Of a stretch of DNA of 64,000 nucleotides, positions 56,023-64,000 are shown in pieces (position 1 is the first letter of the stretch; every line of letters starts with the position of its first letter). A program made the position numbers and the translations under genes. Origin of the DNA: Kutzneria buriramensis (GTDB taxonomy: Bacteria; Actinomycetota; Actinomycetes; Mycobacteriales; Pseudonocardiaceae); the NCBI RefSeq assembly GCF_003387475.1, contig NZ_QUNO01000021.1:124001-188000 (forward strand). Direction: 5' to 3'. The notes below the pieces were generated by a model. It did not search any database. It was not told the origin of the DNA and saw only the letters and a program-made list of their open reading frames with translations.

Positions 56023-57708
56023 TTGTCGATCCTCACGCGCCTGCGCCGGACCCCGGAACCGGATACGGAAACCCGGACCGCGCCGTCGGGCACCCGCCGA
56101 GTCCTGGCCGTCGTGGCCTCCCTGCTGGCATTCCTGCTGGTCCTGTTCGCGCTGGTCGCGCCGGACGACCTGACCCAGCTGACGCCGCTGGCCTTCGTGC
56201 GCATCCCGGTGGAGGGCCTGGTCGGCGTGCTCGTGGTGCTGCTGCTGCCGAACGGCTGGCGCAAGCCCGTGGCGCTGATCGGCGGCGGCGCGCTGGGCGT
56301 GCTGACCATTCTCAAGCTCGCGAACATGGGCTTCTACGCCTCGCTGAACCGCCCGTTCGACCCGATCAACGACTGGAGCTTCCTCAGCCCGGGCCTGGAG
56401 TTCCTCCAGGGCGAGGTCGGCGACTTCCTCGGCTGGGTCGCGGTGGGCGTGGCGATCGTCGTCGCGACGGCCCTGATCGTGCTGATGGCGCTCGCGGCGG
56501 CACGGCTGAGCGGCCTGGCCGCACGGCACCGCACCGGCGCCTTCCGCGGCGTCGCGCTGCTCGCGGTGATCTGGATGGTGCTCGCCCCGACCGGCGCGCA
56601 ACTCGCGGCCGGCCAGCCACTGGCCGCCAGCAACGCCGCCGCGCTCGCCGCCAGCGACGTGCGGCAGGTCAGCGCGGACCTCAAGGACCGGCAGGAATTC
56701 GCGCACGAGATCGACACCGACGCCTACGTCGACACCGCGCACGACAAGCTGCTCAGCGGCCTGCGCGGCAAGAACGTGCTGCTGGTGTTCGTGGAGAGCT
56801 ACGGCCGCTCCGCGGTGATGAACTCCAGCTTCTCGCCCGCCGTCGACGGCGTCCTCGACGACGGCACGCAGAAGCTGAACCAGGCCGGTTTCGCCGCGAA
56901 GTCCGGCTTCCTGACCTCGCCCACGTTCGGCGGCGGCAGCTGGCTGGCCCACTCCACGCTGGAGTCCGGTGTGGACGTCAACAGCCAGTTCCGGTACACG
57001 AACCTGGTCAACGGCAACCGCTTCACGCTGGCGCGGGCGTTCAAGGACGCCGGCTGGCGCACCTTCGCCGACGACCCGGCCAACACCCGCGACTGGGTGC
57101 CGGAGACCCAGTTCTACGGCTACAACAGCGTCTACGACTCCCGCAACGTCGGCTACAAGGGCCCCAACTTCTCCTACGCCCCCGTGCCCGACCAGTACAC
57201 GATGAACTTCATCCGCCAGCACGAGCTGTCCAGGCCCGGGCCGGCCTTCGGCGAGATCGACCTGGTCTCCAGCCACGTGCCGTGGGCGCCGTGGCCGCAG
57301 GTGGTGGACTGGAACACCATCGGCGACGGCACGGTGTTCGCGCCGCAGGCGGCGAACGGCACGCAGGTCAAGGACGTCTGGCCGGACCCGGCCAAGGTGC
57401 AGCACGCGTACAGCGAGTCCATCCAGTACTCGCTGAGCACGCTGATCTCGTACCTCCAGAACTACGGCGACGACAACACCGTGATGGTGTTCCTCGGCGA
57501 CCACCAGGCGCAGACCGTGGCCAGCGGCGTCGACGCCGACCACGACGTGCCGATCACCATCGTGGCCAAGGACAAGTCGGTGCTGGACCGGGTCGCCGGC
57601 TGGGGCTGGACCGACGGCCTGCGGCCCAGCCCGCACGCCCCGGTGTGGCCGATGAGCTCGTTCCGGGACAAGTTCCTGGCGGCGTTCGGCGACCAGGTGA
57701 CCAAGTAG
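56023..57708 (+). CDS. LTA synthase/sulfatase-like membrane protein
   Basis: A 561-residue protein with about five N-terminal helices and a large extracellular alkaline-phosphatase-fold domain. VLLVFVESYGRSAV corresponds to the metal-binding segment before the catalytic residue, and VMVFLGDHQAQTV supplies later metal ligands. LtaS-like enzymes transfer glycerol phosphate; the usual catalytic Thr lies in a helix not obvious here (SFGGGSW-like region FGGGSWLAHSTLESG). TTG 56023 is chosen for its AAGGAAGGA ribosome site. GTG 55990 is possible. Confidence 0.78.
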   Translation: MSILTRLRRTPEPDTETRTAPSGTRRVLAVVASLLAFLLVLFALVAPDDLTQLTPLAFVRIPVEGLVGVLVVLLLPNGWRKPVALIGGGALGVLTILKLANMGFYASLNRPFDPINDWSFLSPGLEFLQGEVGDFLGWVAVGVAIVVATALIVLMALAAARLSGLAARHRTGAFRGVALLAVIWMVLAPTGAQLAAGQPLAASNAAALAASDVRQVSADLKDRQEFAHEIDTDAYVDTAHDKLLSGLRGKNVLLVFVESYGRSAVMNSSFSPAVDGVLDDGTQKLNQAGFAAKSGFLTSPTFGGGSWLAHSTLESGVDVNSQFRYTNLVNGNRFTLARAFKDAGWRTFADDPANTRDWVPETQFYGYNSVYDSRNVGYKGPNFSYAPVPDQYTMNFIRQHELSRPGPAFGEIDLVSSHVPWAPWPQVVDWNTIGDGTVFAPQAANGTQVKDVWPDPAKVQHAYSESIQYSLSTLISYLQNYGDDNTVMVFLGDHQAQTVASGVDADHDVPITIVAKDKSVLDRVAGWGWTDGLRPSPHAPVWPMSSFRDKFLAAFGDQVTK

Positions 57709-57732
57709 GCGCCCGCCGCTACGGTGATCGTC

Positions 57733-58725
57733 ATGCGCGCATTTCGGATCACCGAGTGGGGACGGCCGCCGCAGGTGGCGGAGGTGCCGAGGCCGTCGGC
57801 CGGTCCGGGGCAGGTGCTGGTCCGGGTGGCCGGCTGCGGGCTGTGCCACACGGACGTCACCCTGCCGCACATGCCCGCCGCGGTGGGGGAGCGGCTCGGC
57901 TGGCAGCTGCCGTTCACGCTGGGGCACGAGATCGCCGGCTGGGTCGCCGAGTCGCGCGTTCCCGGCTTCGCCGAGGGCGATGCCGTGGCGGTGGTGACGC
58001 AGAATTCGTGTGGGCGGTGTTGGCACTGCCTCCATGGCCTGGATTCCTCCTGCCCCAACGCTTTGGCCGGTCGGGGCTATGGCCGTGACGGCGGGCTCGC
58101 GCCGTACGTGGTGGTCTCGGGAGAGCGTTCCCTGATCCGGTTGGACTCGCTGGATCCGGTGACCGCCGGGCCGTTGACGGACGCCGGGGCCACCGCGTAC
58201 CACGCCGTCCGGCGGGTGCTGCCTCGGGTCTATCCCGGCGGTACCGTCGCCGTGATCGGCGTCGGTGGTCTCGGCTCCTTCGCCGTGCAGTTCCTCGGCC
58301 TGTTGACGGGCTGCCGGGTGGTTGCCGTCGACACCAATCCCTTGCGGCTCAAGGTGGCTGCTGAGCTCGGTGCCCACGACACCGCCGAGTCGTTGGGCCG
58401 GCTCGGCGCGGACGCCGTCCTCGACTTCGTCGGCACCGATGACACCATCGCCGCCGGCCTTCGCGCGCTGCGGGCCGGCGGGTCGTACGGGCTGATCGGG
58501 GCCGCCGGCGGCAAGCTGGCCGGCCCGTGGTTCGGCGCGCTTCCCAAGGACGGCGAGGTCTTCACCTTCCAGGGCTCGTCCGTCGCCGACCTGCACGACG
58601 TCATCGCGCTCGCCGGTTCGCTGCGCAACGACGTGCGGCGCTTCCCGTTCGACGACATCGAGGACGCCTACGCCCGCCTGGTCGCCGGTTCCCTCGACGG
58701 CGGCCGCGGGCTCATCGTGTTCTGA
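57733..58725 (+). CDS. zinc-dependent alcohol dehydrogenase
   Basis: A 330-residue MDR enzyme. Catalytic zinc ligands are in GCGLCHTDV and LGHEIAG; the structural zinc cysteines are in CGRCWHCLHGLDSSC. The cofactor loop is VIGVGGLGSFAVQ, with Asp in VAVDTNPLRL indicating NAD. It oxidises alcohols or related substrates. ATG 57733 is chosen over GTG 57724. It converges with the CopCD gene, two bases apart. Confidence 0.88.
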   Translation: MRAFRITEWGRPPQVAEVPRPSAGPGQVLVRVAGCGLCHTDVTLPHMPAAVGERLGWQLPFTLGHEIAGWVAESRVPGFAEGDAVAVVTQNSCGRCWHCLHGLDSSCPNALAGRGYGRDGGLAPYVVVSGERSLIRLDSLDPVTAGPLTDAGATAYHAVRRVLPRVYPGGTVAVIGVGGLGSFAVQFLGLLTGCRVVAVDTNPLRLKVAAELGAHDTAESLGRLGADAVLDFVGTDDTIAAGLRALRAGGSYGLIGAAGGKLAGPWFGALPKDGEVFTFQGSSVADLHDVIALAGSLRNDVRRFPFDDIEDAYARLVAGSLDGGRGLIVF

Positions 58726-58727
58726 GT

Positions 58728-60263
58728 TCAGGTCACCTCGATCTGCCGCACCACCGTCGTCTCGTCGAAGTCGGAGGTGCGCACCGTGATCGCCAGCCGC
58801 CACCGGCCGGCGAACGGCAGCTCCGTGCTGCCCGCGCGGTAGCCGCCCATGCCCATGCCGGTGTGCCGGATCGGCACCGTCATCGGGGCGATTCCCTTGT
58901 CCGGCAACGACAGCTGGGCGTTCAGCTCGGCGACGTCGATGCGCGTGCCGGCGCCGTTGGTGACCGTGACGGAGATGATGTTCGGGCCGACGGTGCTCGG
59001 TAGGACGCCGATCTGGAGCTTTCCCTTGCCGCCCGGGCCACCTGTGTCGAACGCCAGCGGTCCTTGGTCCGTTGTGGACGGTGCAGTCGGGTTGGTGGTG
59101 ACGAGTGCCGCCGTCAGCGCGAGTACTGTCAGCGCACCGAGGCTCTCGACGAGCACCGAGCGCCGGACCCTTTCGGTTTTCAGCCACCGGCGGGAGAACC
59201 AGGCCGCGCCCAGGATCGCCAGCACCACACCGACCTTGACCGCCAGCAGCCTCGCGTAATCGGTGTCGAGGGCGCCAAGTTGTTGCCAGCTCTGATAAAT
59301 CCCGGTCGCGATGAGGACGCCGACGGTTGCCAGTGCGAGCCGGCTGAACCGGGCGATCGCCTCCGCCGGCGGCTTGGCCAGCAGGATCACGGCGAGGCCG
59401 CCCACCCACAGCGCCATCGCGTCGAGGTGCAGGATATCGGCGGGCAGCCTGGCGGCGCCGGCGTCGTGGCCGGAGATCGACCAGGTCGCCGCCAGGCCGT
59501 TCAGCAGCACCGCCGCGATCGTGCGCCGCCCGAACGGATAGGCGTCGGCGATCACCGGCGCGGTGAGCGCCAGCAACGACATTCGGACGGCGAGGCCGGT
59601 GCCGATCGGGATGCCCATGGTCACCGCGAGCAGGCCGCCGTCGAACGCGTGGTCCAGGCCGACTCCGGCGCCGTACGGGCCTTGCAGCACCGCGTCCGCG
59701 GCCGTGGCGACCGCCAGTGTCGCCCAGCTGCCCCAGATCAGCCTCTTCCTGATGGAACCGTTGGGCCAGCAGAGGAAGAGGAAGCCGAGCGAGCCCGCCA
59801 GGCCGGCGAACGCGACGTAGCCGAGCACGCGGAAGATCCAGTACAGCACGGCCACCGCTGGGCTGCCGACGGTTGCCGTGGCGGCGGCAACCGTCGCGTG
59901 GCCGACGGAGAAGGTGAACGCGCCCGACACCGGGTGCGAATCCGCCGAGACCACGTGCCAGGACACCGTGTACGTGCCCTGCCCCTGCGCCTTGATCGCC
60001 ACGCCGACCGTGTCGGAGCGGCCGCCCACCTGCCCGGCCTTCTGGTCGTCCACTGTGGACCCGTCGGGACCGAGCACGTGGATGCCCTGTGGCGTCACCT
60101 GAACCGGCTCGCCGAAGTTCAGCGTGACACTCGTCGGCGGCGTGGCCAGCGTCGACGACGGCGCCGGCTGCGTGCCCAGCAGCGACGCGTGCGCGGCGGC
60201 CTGGCCGGCGCCCGCGAGCAATGCCGCGAGGACGCCGGCCAGCACCAACAGCACGGACCTCAT
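58728..60263 (-). CDS. CopC-CopD fusion, copper resistance/uptake membrane protein
   Basis: A 511-residue protein. After a signal peptide (ending AAAHA), the CopC domain begins at His of HASLLGTQPAPSS, the N-terminal copper ligand, and includes WHVVSADSHPVSGAFTFSVG with further His ligands. The middle has about eight CopD-type helices. The last 110 residues (LQIGVLPSTVGPNIISVTVT) are a beta-sandwich like YtkA domains. It binds and moves copper across the membrane. ATG overlaps the YcnI stop (ATGA). Confidence 0.9.
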   Translation of the reverse strand: MRSVLLVLAGVLAALLAGAGQAAAHASLLGTQPAPSSTLATPPTSVTLNFGEPVQVTPQGIHVLGPDGSTVDDQKAGQVGGRSDTVGVAIKAQGQGTYTVSWHVVSADSHPVSGAFTFSVGHATVAAATATVGSPAVAVLYWIFRVLGYVAFAGLAGSLGFLFLCWPNGSIRKRLIWGSWATLAVATAADAVLQGPYGAGVGLDHAFDGGLLAVTMGIPIGTGLAVRMSLLALTAPVIADAYPFGRRTIAAVLLNGLAATWSISGHDAGAARLPADILHLDAMALWVGGLAVILLAKPPAEAIARFSRLALATVGVLIATGIYQSWQQLGALDTDYARLLAVKVGVVLAILGAAWFSRRWLKTERVRRSVLVESLGALTVLALTAALVTTNPTAPSTTDQGPLAFDTGGPGGKGKLQIGVLPSTVGPNIISVTVTNGAGTRIDVAELNAQLSLPDKGIAPMTVPIRHTGMGMGGYRAGSTELPFAGRWRLAITVRTSDFDETTVVRQIEVT

Positions 60264-60871
60264 CGGGCTAGGCGATTCCGCCGCCAGGCCAGGGTCGCGA
60301 TGGCCCCGGCGATCACCCCGATCGCCGTGCCGGTGACGCCGAACAGATCCGGCGCCTGCCGCGCCGGCTCCGCCAGCGACACAGTCGGGGCCGGGTGGTC
60401 GGACCCGGGCGCGGTGTCGATCCAGCGCACCACGTCGCCGTTGTCGTAGGTCTGGACCGCCTTGAACACCAACGAGTCCGCGTCGGCCGGCACCGGGTCG
60501 AGCAGCACGACGAAGTCGTCGTAGCTGCCCGGCGCGATGCTCCCTCCGTGCCAGGTGATCACCGAGACCGCGTCCGTGACCGGCCCGTCGTCCGAGCTCA
60601 GCGGCGTCGCCAGGCGGGTGGTCGTCATGTCGGCGGTCCAGCCGGGCATCGCTTTCGGTCGCACCGACGCGATCGGGTGGTCGGCCGGGAGGCTCAGCTG
60701 CACTTCCGTCGTGGCGGCCGACTTCTCCTCGTTCGGCACCCGGAAGGCGACCTCGGCCGTCGTGCCCTTGGTCGCCGTCGAGGGCTGGGCGGCGACGTGG
60801 GCCGAGGCGGCCCCGGCGCTGGCCAGCAGCGCCAGGGCCGTGGCGGCCAGGACCGTGATCGTGCGGCGCAT
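60260..60871 (-). CDS. YcnI-like copper-binding protein (DUF1775)
   Basis: A 203-residue exported protein: signal peptide ending ASAHV, where the mature N-terminal His binds copper, a beta-sandwich with AEVAFRVPNEEKSAATTEVQLSL and ITWHGGSIAPGSYDDFVV, and a C-terminal anchor helix (GVTGTAIGVIAGAIATLAWRR). YcnI proteins bind Cu(II) and probably pass it to CopCD-type partners. It lies 2 bases after the multicopper oxidase gene. Confidence 0.9.
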   Translation of the reverse strand: MRRTITVLAATALALLASAGAASAHVAAQPSTATKGTTAEVAFRVPNEEKSAATTEVQLSLPADHPIASVRPKAMPGWTADMTTTRLATPLSSDDGPVTDAVSVITWHGGSIAPGSYDDFVVLLDPVPADADSLVFKAVQTYDNGDVVRWIDTAPGSDHPAPTVSLAEPARQAPDLFGVTGTAIGVIAGAIATLAWRRNRLAR

Positions 60872-60873
60872 GG

Positions 60874-63081
60874 CTACTTGACCGGGATGTACGGACGCAT
60901 CATCTCGTTGTCCTCGTGGTCGAGGATGTGGCAGTGCCAGACGTACCCCGGCCCGGCGGTCGGGTCGAACGCGAACCGGTTCAGGCCCGGCTGCGCGTCG
61001 GCGATCGCCGTTTCCGTCGGCGCCCAGCGGATCAGCACCCGGTTCACCATGCCCGGGTTGATCTTGAACGTGTCCTTCCAGCCCGCCTCGGCCGGGTCCG
61101 GCGGCAGCACCGGTCCCGTCAGGAACGGGCCGATCCCCGGATTCCCACCCAGCGCGCCGTCCGCGTTCGGCGTCAGGTAGTCCCGCGGCGGGCCGTAGCC
61201 CGGGATGATCTGACCCGCCGGATACGTTGTGTGGCCGAAGGTTCCGTCGCACTGCTGGCCCGCGAAGGTCCCGCCCGGGAACGCCGCCGCCCACGCCGCT
61301 CGATAGCCGTCCACGTCCACGTTCTGGCGGTTGAGGACCTGGAACTGGATGAGGTGGATGTGGATCGGGTGCGCGTCGTCCGTGATGTCCAGCAGTTCCC
61401 ACAGTTCCGTGGCGCCGACCCGAGGCAGCTCCGTGATGTACAGGCCGGTGTTGGCCTTCCCGCCCGCGATCGGCGTCGTGGTGCCGTCCCGCAGGCCGTT
61501 CCACTTGCTGTTGTTGAGGAACGCCTCCAGCGGGCCGTCATTGGTGTCCGACACCGCGCAGTCCACAGTCTCCTGCTCGAAGACGACCAGCTGCCGCTTC
61601 ACCGTCGGCCGCACGCCCGCGGCCACCGCACCCGTCGTCGGATTCGCCAGCCGCACGATCGCTGCCGGCTGGTTCTGACCGCCGCGCAGCGCGGCGCCGG
61701 TCGCGGGATTGTAGGTGGTGTCCGTGCTCGAAAGCCGTTGTGTCACGTCGAAACGCATCAGCTGGCCGTCGAGGTTCGGGTCCGGCGGGCCGCCGCTCGG
61801 GTACGGGAACAGGCCGTCGTTGGTCAGGATCAGCGACCGGCCGCGCAGGCCGCTGAAGTCGATGATCACGTCCGCCCGCTCCGACGGCGCCAGGAACAGC
61901 TTCGGCGCGTTCGGGTCCGCCGGGTCGTTCAGCCTCACCGGCCGGTCCAGCAGGCCGCCGTCGGTGCCGATCTGCCAGCACGCCACCGCCGACGGCGGCG
62001 TCGTCGAGGACGCGTTCGCCGGGTCCGTCAGGTTCATCCGCAGGAAGCGCGCGTTGCAGGCGTTGACGATCCTGAACCGGTAGCGCCTCGGCTCCACCGC
62101 CAGCGTCGGCCAGGTGCGGCCGTTGACCACCATCGCGTCGCCGAAGAACTCCGGGATCCAGAACGGGTGCGAGCTCGGGTTCGACGGCGGGCCGTTCAGG
62201 TCCGCGTCCGGGTTGCTGCCGTCCGGGAAGCGCAGCTGGCCGTTCGTGTCGAACAGCCGGTCCTGGAGCATCAGCTCGATCTCGAATGCGCCCGCCGGCA
62301 GTCGCAGCGGGTTGTCCGGCCGGCCCGTGTCGAACTTGTCGCGGACCAGGTAGAACGCCGCCATGCCGCTCAGGACGTTGATCCTCGTGATGCCCAGCGC
62401 GTGGTCGTGGTACCAGAGCGTCGTCGCCGGCTGAGTGTTCGGGTAGCAGTACACCGTCGCGTTCTGCGCTGTCGCCGAACCCGTCGTGTAGGCCGGGCCG
62501 TGCCGGCCGTCCGCCGTGAACCACGCCTCCGGCAACCCGTCGGCCGCCGACTGGACCTCCGCTCCGTGCAGGTGCACCACCGTCGGCACCGGTCCCGTGT
62601 AGGGCTGCGACGGCTTGCTCGCGTTCAGCGGGTCCGCCCAGTGGATCGTCTGGTCCACCGTCAGCAGCGGCTGCACCCTCGAGCTCCTCGGCAGCGCGTT
62701 CACGTACGTCACCGTCGTCGGCGTGCCCCTCGTCGCCTCCACCGACACCCCCGGCCAGCTCGGCGGCCGACCGTCCACCTGGTACGCCCACACCCAGGTG
62801 CCGTCCGTGTGGTCCGGCGGGTACATCCCGCTCGGCAGCACCAGCTGCGGCGCCTCCACCAGCCGCGTCGTGAAGCTCGCCCCCGACACGCGGCTCGGGA
62901 AGGTTCGCAGCGCCGTCACGTACTTCGGGATCCTCGCGCTGGGCAACGGCGTCTGTGCCTGCGTCACCGCTTCCGGCGCCGCCGTTCCGCTTCCCGCCGC
63001 CAGCACCCGCGCCGCCGGGAACCCCACAGCCCCCACCGCCGCTCCCGCGACGAGCAATTGCCTTCTGCTGATCCTCGCCAT
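60874..63081 (-). CDS. secreted multicopper oxidase (CotA/bilirubin-oxidase type)
   Basis: A 735-residue Tat-exported enzyme (RISRRQLLVAGAAVG). Copper sites: VHLHGAEVQ, LWYHDHALGITR, PIHIHLIQFQV and WHCHILDHEDNEMM with the axial methionine. Three cupredoxin domains are present, and the protein is longer than typical CotA. It oxidises phenols or Cu(I). The second of two adjacent ATGs (63081) is chosen because GGAGG lies six bases upstream. It is first in the copper operon, downstream of a CTAGG array. Confidence 0.9.
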   Translation of the reverse strand: MARISRRQLLVAGAAVGAVGFPAARVLAAGSGTAAPEAVTQAQTPLPSARIPKYVTALRTFPSRVSGASFTTRLVEAPQLVLPSGMYPPDHTDGTWVWAYQVDGRPPSWPGVSVEATRGTPTTVTYVNALPRSSRVQPLLTVDQTIHWADPLNASKPSQPYTGPVPTVVHLHGAEVQSAADGLPEAWFTADGRHGPAYTTGSATAQNATVYCYPNTQPATTLWYHDHALGITRINVLSGMAAFYLVRDKFDTGRPDNPLRLPAGAFEIELMLQDRLFDTNGQLRFPDGSNPDADLNGPPSNPSSHPFWIPEFFGDAMVVNGRTWPTLAVEPRRYRFRIVNACNARFLRMNLTDPANASSTTPPSAVACWQIGTDGGLLDRPVRLNDPADPNAPKLFLAPSERADVIIDFSGLRGRSLILTNDGLFPYPSGGPPDPNLDGQLMRFDVTQRLSSTDTTYNPATGAALRGGQNQPAAIVRLANPTTGAVAAGVRPTVKRQLVVFEQETVDCAVSDTNDGPLEAFLNNSKWNGLRDGTTTPIAGGKANTGLYITELPRVGATELWELLDITDDAHPIHIHLIQFQVLNRQNVDVDGYRAAWAAAFPGGTFAGQQCDGTFGHTTYPAGQIIPGYGPPRDYLTPNADGALGGNPGIGPFLTGPVLPPDPAEAGWKDTFKINPGMVNRVLIRWAPTETAIADAQPGLNRFAFDPTAGPGYVWHCHILDHEDNEMMRPYIPVK

Positions 63082-63158
63082 CATCGGCCTCCGGCCATCG
63101 CTTTCCCCGGCCGGCAACGCTAATCCTGTCACCGGTTTCCAGGTATGGCCGGAAATCC

Positions 63159-63243
63159 CTAGGAGTGAGCTGAATTTCCTAGGGACAGGGCGTTCCACTA
63201 GGTAATTGAATCGGTATCACCTAGGCATTTCCGTCTGACTAGG
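63159..63243. promoter_or_regulatory. phased array of five CTAGG motifs upstream of the copper operon
   Basis: CTAGG occurs at 63159, 63179, 63198, 63221 and 63239: five times in 85 bases with spacings of 20, 19, 23 and 18, about two helix turns each. CTAG is rare in high-GC genomes. Two copies read CTAGGTAAT; three are CCTAGG. The array lies 78-162 bases upstream of the multicopper oxidase start in an AT-richer patch. It looks like a repeated protein-binding site, possibly copper-responsive. The rest of 63085-63496 holds only a hairpin. Confidence 0.6.
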
Positions 63244-63414
63244 TAATCCCCACGATTTCCGATTTACCGTGGTCACGGCCTCGGTGTACCCACCGCCGCC
63301 TGGCGCGGGACAACGGCCTCGGCTACGACGACCGGGGCTGTGGGCGTGCTTACTGCATTCGCCGCGATCGGCGACCAGAAGGTGACCGCGTCGAGGCTCC
63401 GGAGAAGTGTGACG

Positions 63415-63456
63415 GATCCTCGCCGACCTCGGGGAATTCGAGGCGGCGAGGATCCT
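63415..63456 (-). terminator. long hairpin, probable terminator of the L,D-transpeptidase gene
   Basis: GGATCCTCGCCG (63415-63426) pairs with CGGCGAGGATCC (63445-63456). After one bulged A, CCTCG pairs with CGAGG around a 7-base loop, giving 17 base pairs. It starts 40 bases downstream of the L,D-transpeptidase stop. There is no U tract. Confidence 0.65.
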
Positions 63457-63496
63457 GCGGAGTTGGCCCTCGCGGAGGGTGAAACCCGCCTGACTT

Positions 63497-64000
63497 TTAC
63501 GCCGCGGCGGCGTTGTTCGCGGCGGGCATCCAGGTGGGGGCGGTGGCGGCGGAGGCGGCGACCGACGCCGGGGCGACGAAGGTGCTGCCGCTGGGCCCGG
63601 CCTGCAGGGCCATGTGGGTGGCGCTCTTGCCGAGCAGGTCCTGCCACGAGTCGAACCAGTCGGTCCAGCCGTCGCCACGGGTGCCGGCGAGCGGGCTGCC
63701 GTTGATGGTCACCGGATCGCCGGGCAGCTCCTCCTCGTAGTACGCCTGCGCGGCCTCGGGCGGCATGTTGACGCAACCGTGGCTGACGTCGGAGTTGCCC
63801 TGATCGCCGACGGACCAGTACGCGTCGTGCAGGTAGTCGCCGCTCCAGGTGAACCGCACGGACCACGGCACCTTCAGGTCGTAGTAGCCGGGACCGCCGG
63901 GAGCGATGTCGGCGGGCTTCATCTCGACGGGGTTGCCTTTTTCGATGGTGAGGTAGGTGCCGTTGGGGGTGTCGTGGCCCGGCTTGCCGGTGCTGATGGG
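63497..64000 (-). CDS. L,D-transpeptidase (YkuD), N terminus cut by window
   Basis: The C-terminal 167 residues of a wall cross-linking enzyme. The YkuD signature SHGCVNMPPEAA carries the catalytic cysteine, preceded by GNSDVSHG; GHDTPNGTYLT is also typical. It forms 3-3 peptidoglycan cross-links outside the membrane. The tail after the domain is rich in Ala (PAANNAAAA). The frame stays open to the window edge, so signal peptide and Ig-like domains, usual in actinobacterial members, would lie beyond. Confidence 0.88.
   Translation of the reverse strand, partial: PISTGKPGHDTPNGTYLTIEKGNPVEMKPADIAPGGPGYYDLKVPWSVRFTWSGDYLHDAYWSVGDQGNSDVSHGCVNMPPEAAQAYYEEELPGDPVTINGSPLAGTRGDGWTDWFDSWQDLLGKSATHMALQAGPSGSTFVAPASVAASAATAPTWMPAANNAAAA

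Noticed and set aside
55848-59409. Upstream extension of the minus-strand frame that ends at 54925 (1494 codons in total)
   Set aside because: Only the last 250 codons are real (GlxA-type regulator); the rest is antisense to the LTA-synthase-like and ADH genes and antisense-like in composition.
1-64000. CRISPR arrays, tRNA or rRNA genes, insertion sequences
   Set aside because: No regularly spaced repeats with unique spacers, no cloverleaf with a recognisable T-loop, no transposase frame were found by reading both strands.

Overview
The window is high-GC actinomycete DNA. Codon use is GC3-rich, GTG and TTG starts are common, coupled genes often overlap by 4 bases (ATGA/GTGA), and Tat lipoproteins, LCP and YkuD wall enzymes, LLM flavin oxidoreductases and mycothiol-dependent (MDMPI-type) enzymes are present. 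The gene mix fits a soil saprophyte of the Pseudonocardiaceae or a close relative. I cannot name the genus from sequence alone. I found no rRNA, tRNA, CRISPR array, prophage, insertion sequence or biosynthetic core enzyme.

Layout. 0-2 kb: end of an MFS exporter and an MDR-family oxidoreductase. 2.1-14.2 kb: an alpha-galactoside and galactonate locus (GH36 alpha-galactosidase, ABC importer, GntR-type regulator, KDPGal aldolase, galactonate dehydratase, cyclase-family hydrolase, SDR, and a secreted GH27 alpha-galactosidase with a lectin-like propeller). Three promoters in it share an AT-rich element beside TTGACA. 14.3-23.7 kb: an XRE regulator, small metabolic genes, an ECF sigma-factor operon with a 46-residue membrane peptide, a P450, and a secreted clan GH-A-like protein. 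23.9-26.1 kb: an ABC-F ATPase behind a putative leaderless leader peptide and GC-rich hairpin, then a conserved small HTH protein. 26.1-34.4 kb: a PBP, a SIS protein behind a DasR-like site, ArsR, a BNR protein, a nucleotidyltransferase, GH105, a membrane-anchored GH46-like chitosanase, a methyltransferase and a DUF4232 lipoprotein. 34.6-38.1 kb: GH35 beta-galactosidase and a second GH27 enzyme with a ricin-type lectin domain. 38-44.7 kb: a TetR/GNAT pair, an epoxide-hydrolase-like/PAP2 pair, and a four-gene lipid-modification operon ending in a CFA synthase. 44.7-50.3 kb: PfkB kinase, VWA protein, LCP ligase and a STAND ATPase with TPRs. 50.3-58.7 kb: SDR/LysR pair, a solute-binding/VWA fusion, a membrane DJ-1 protein behind a frameshifted GlxA regulator, an LTA-synthase-like protein and a zinc ADH. 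58.7-63.1 kb: a copper operon (multicopper oxidase, YcnI, CopCD) preceded by a phased CTAGG array. 63.5-64 kb: a partial L,D-transpeptidase.

The main functional theme is plant and microbial glycan use: one GH36, two GH27, one GH35, one GH105, one GH46-like and one unassigned clan GH-A-like protein, plus an importer and part of a De Ley-Doudoroff-type galactonate route. A secondary theme is envelope and stress biology.

The least explained signals are: a 118-bp palindromic intergenic repeat present twice; the ABC-F leader; the CTAGG array; the shared galactoside promoter element; and the sigma-factor operon.
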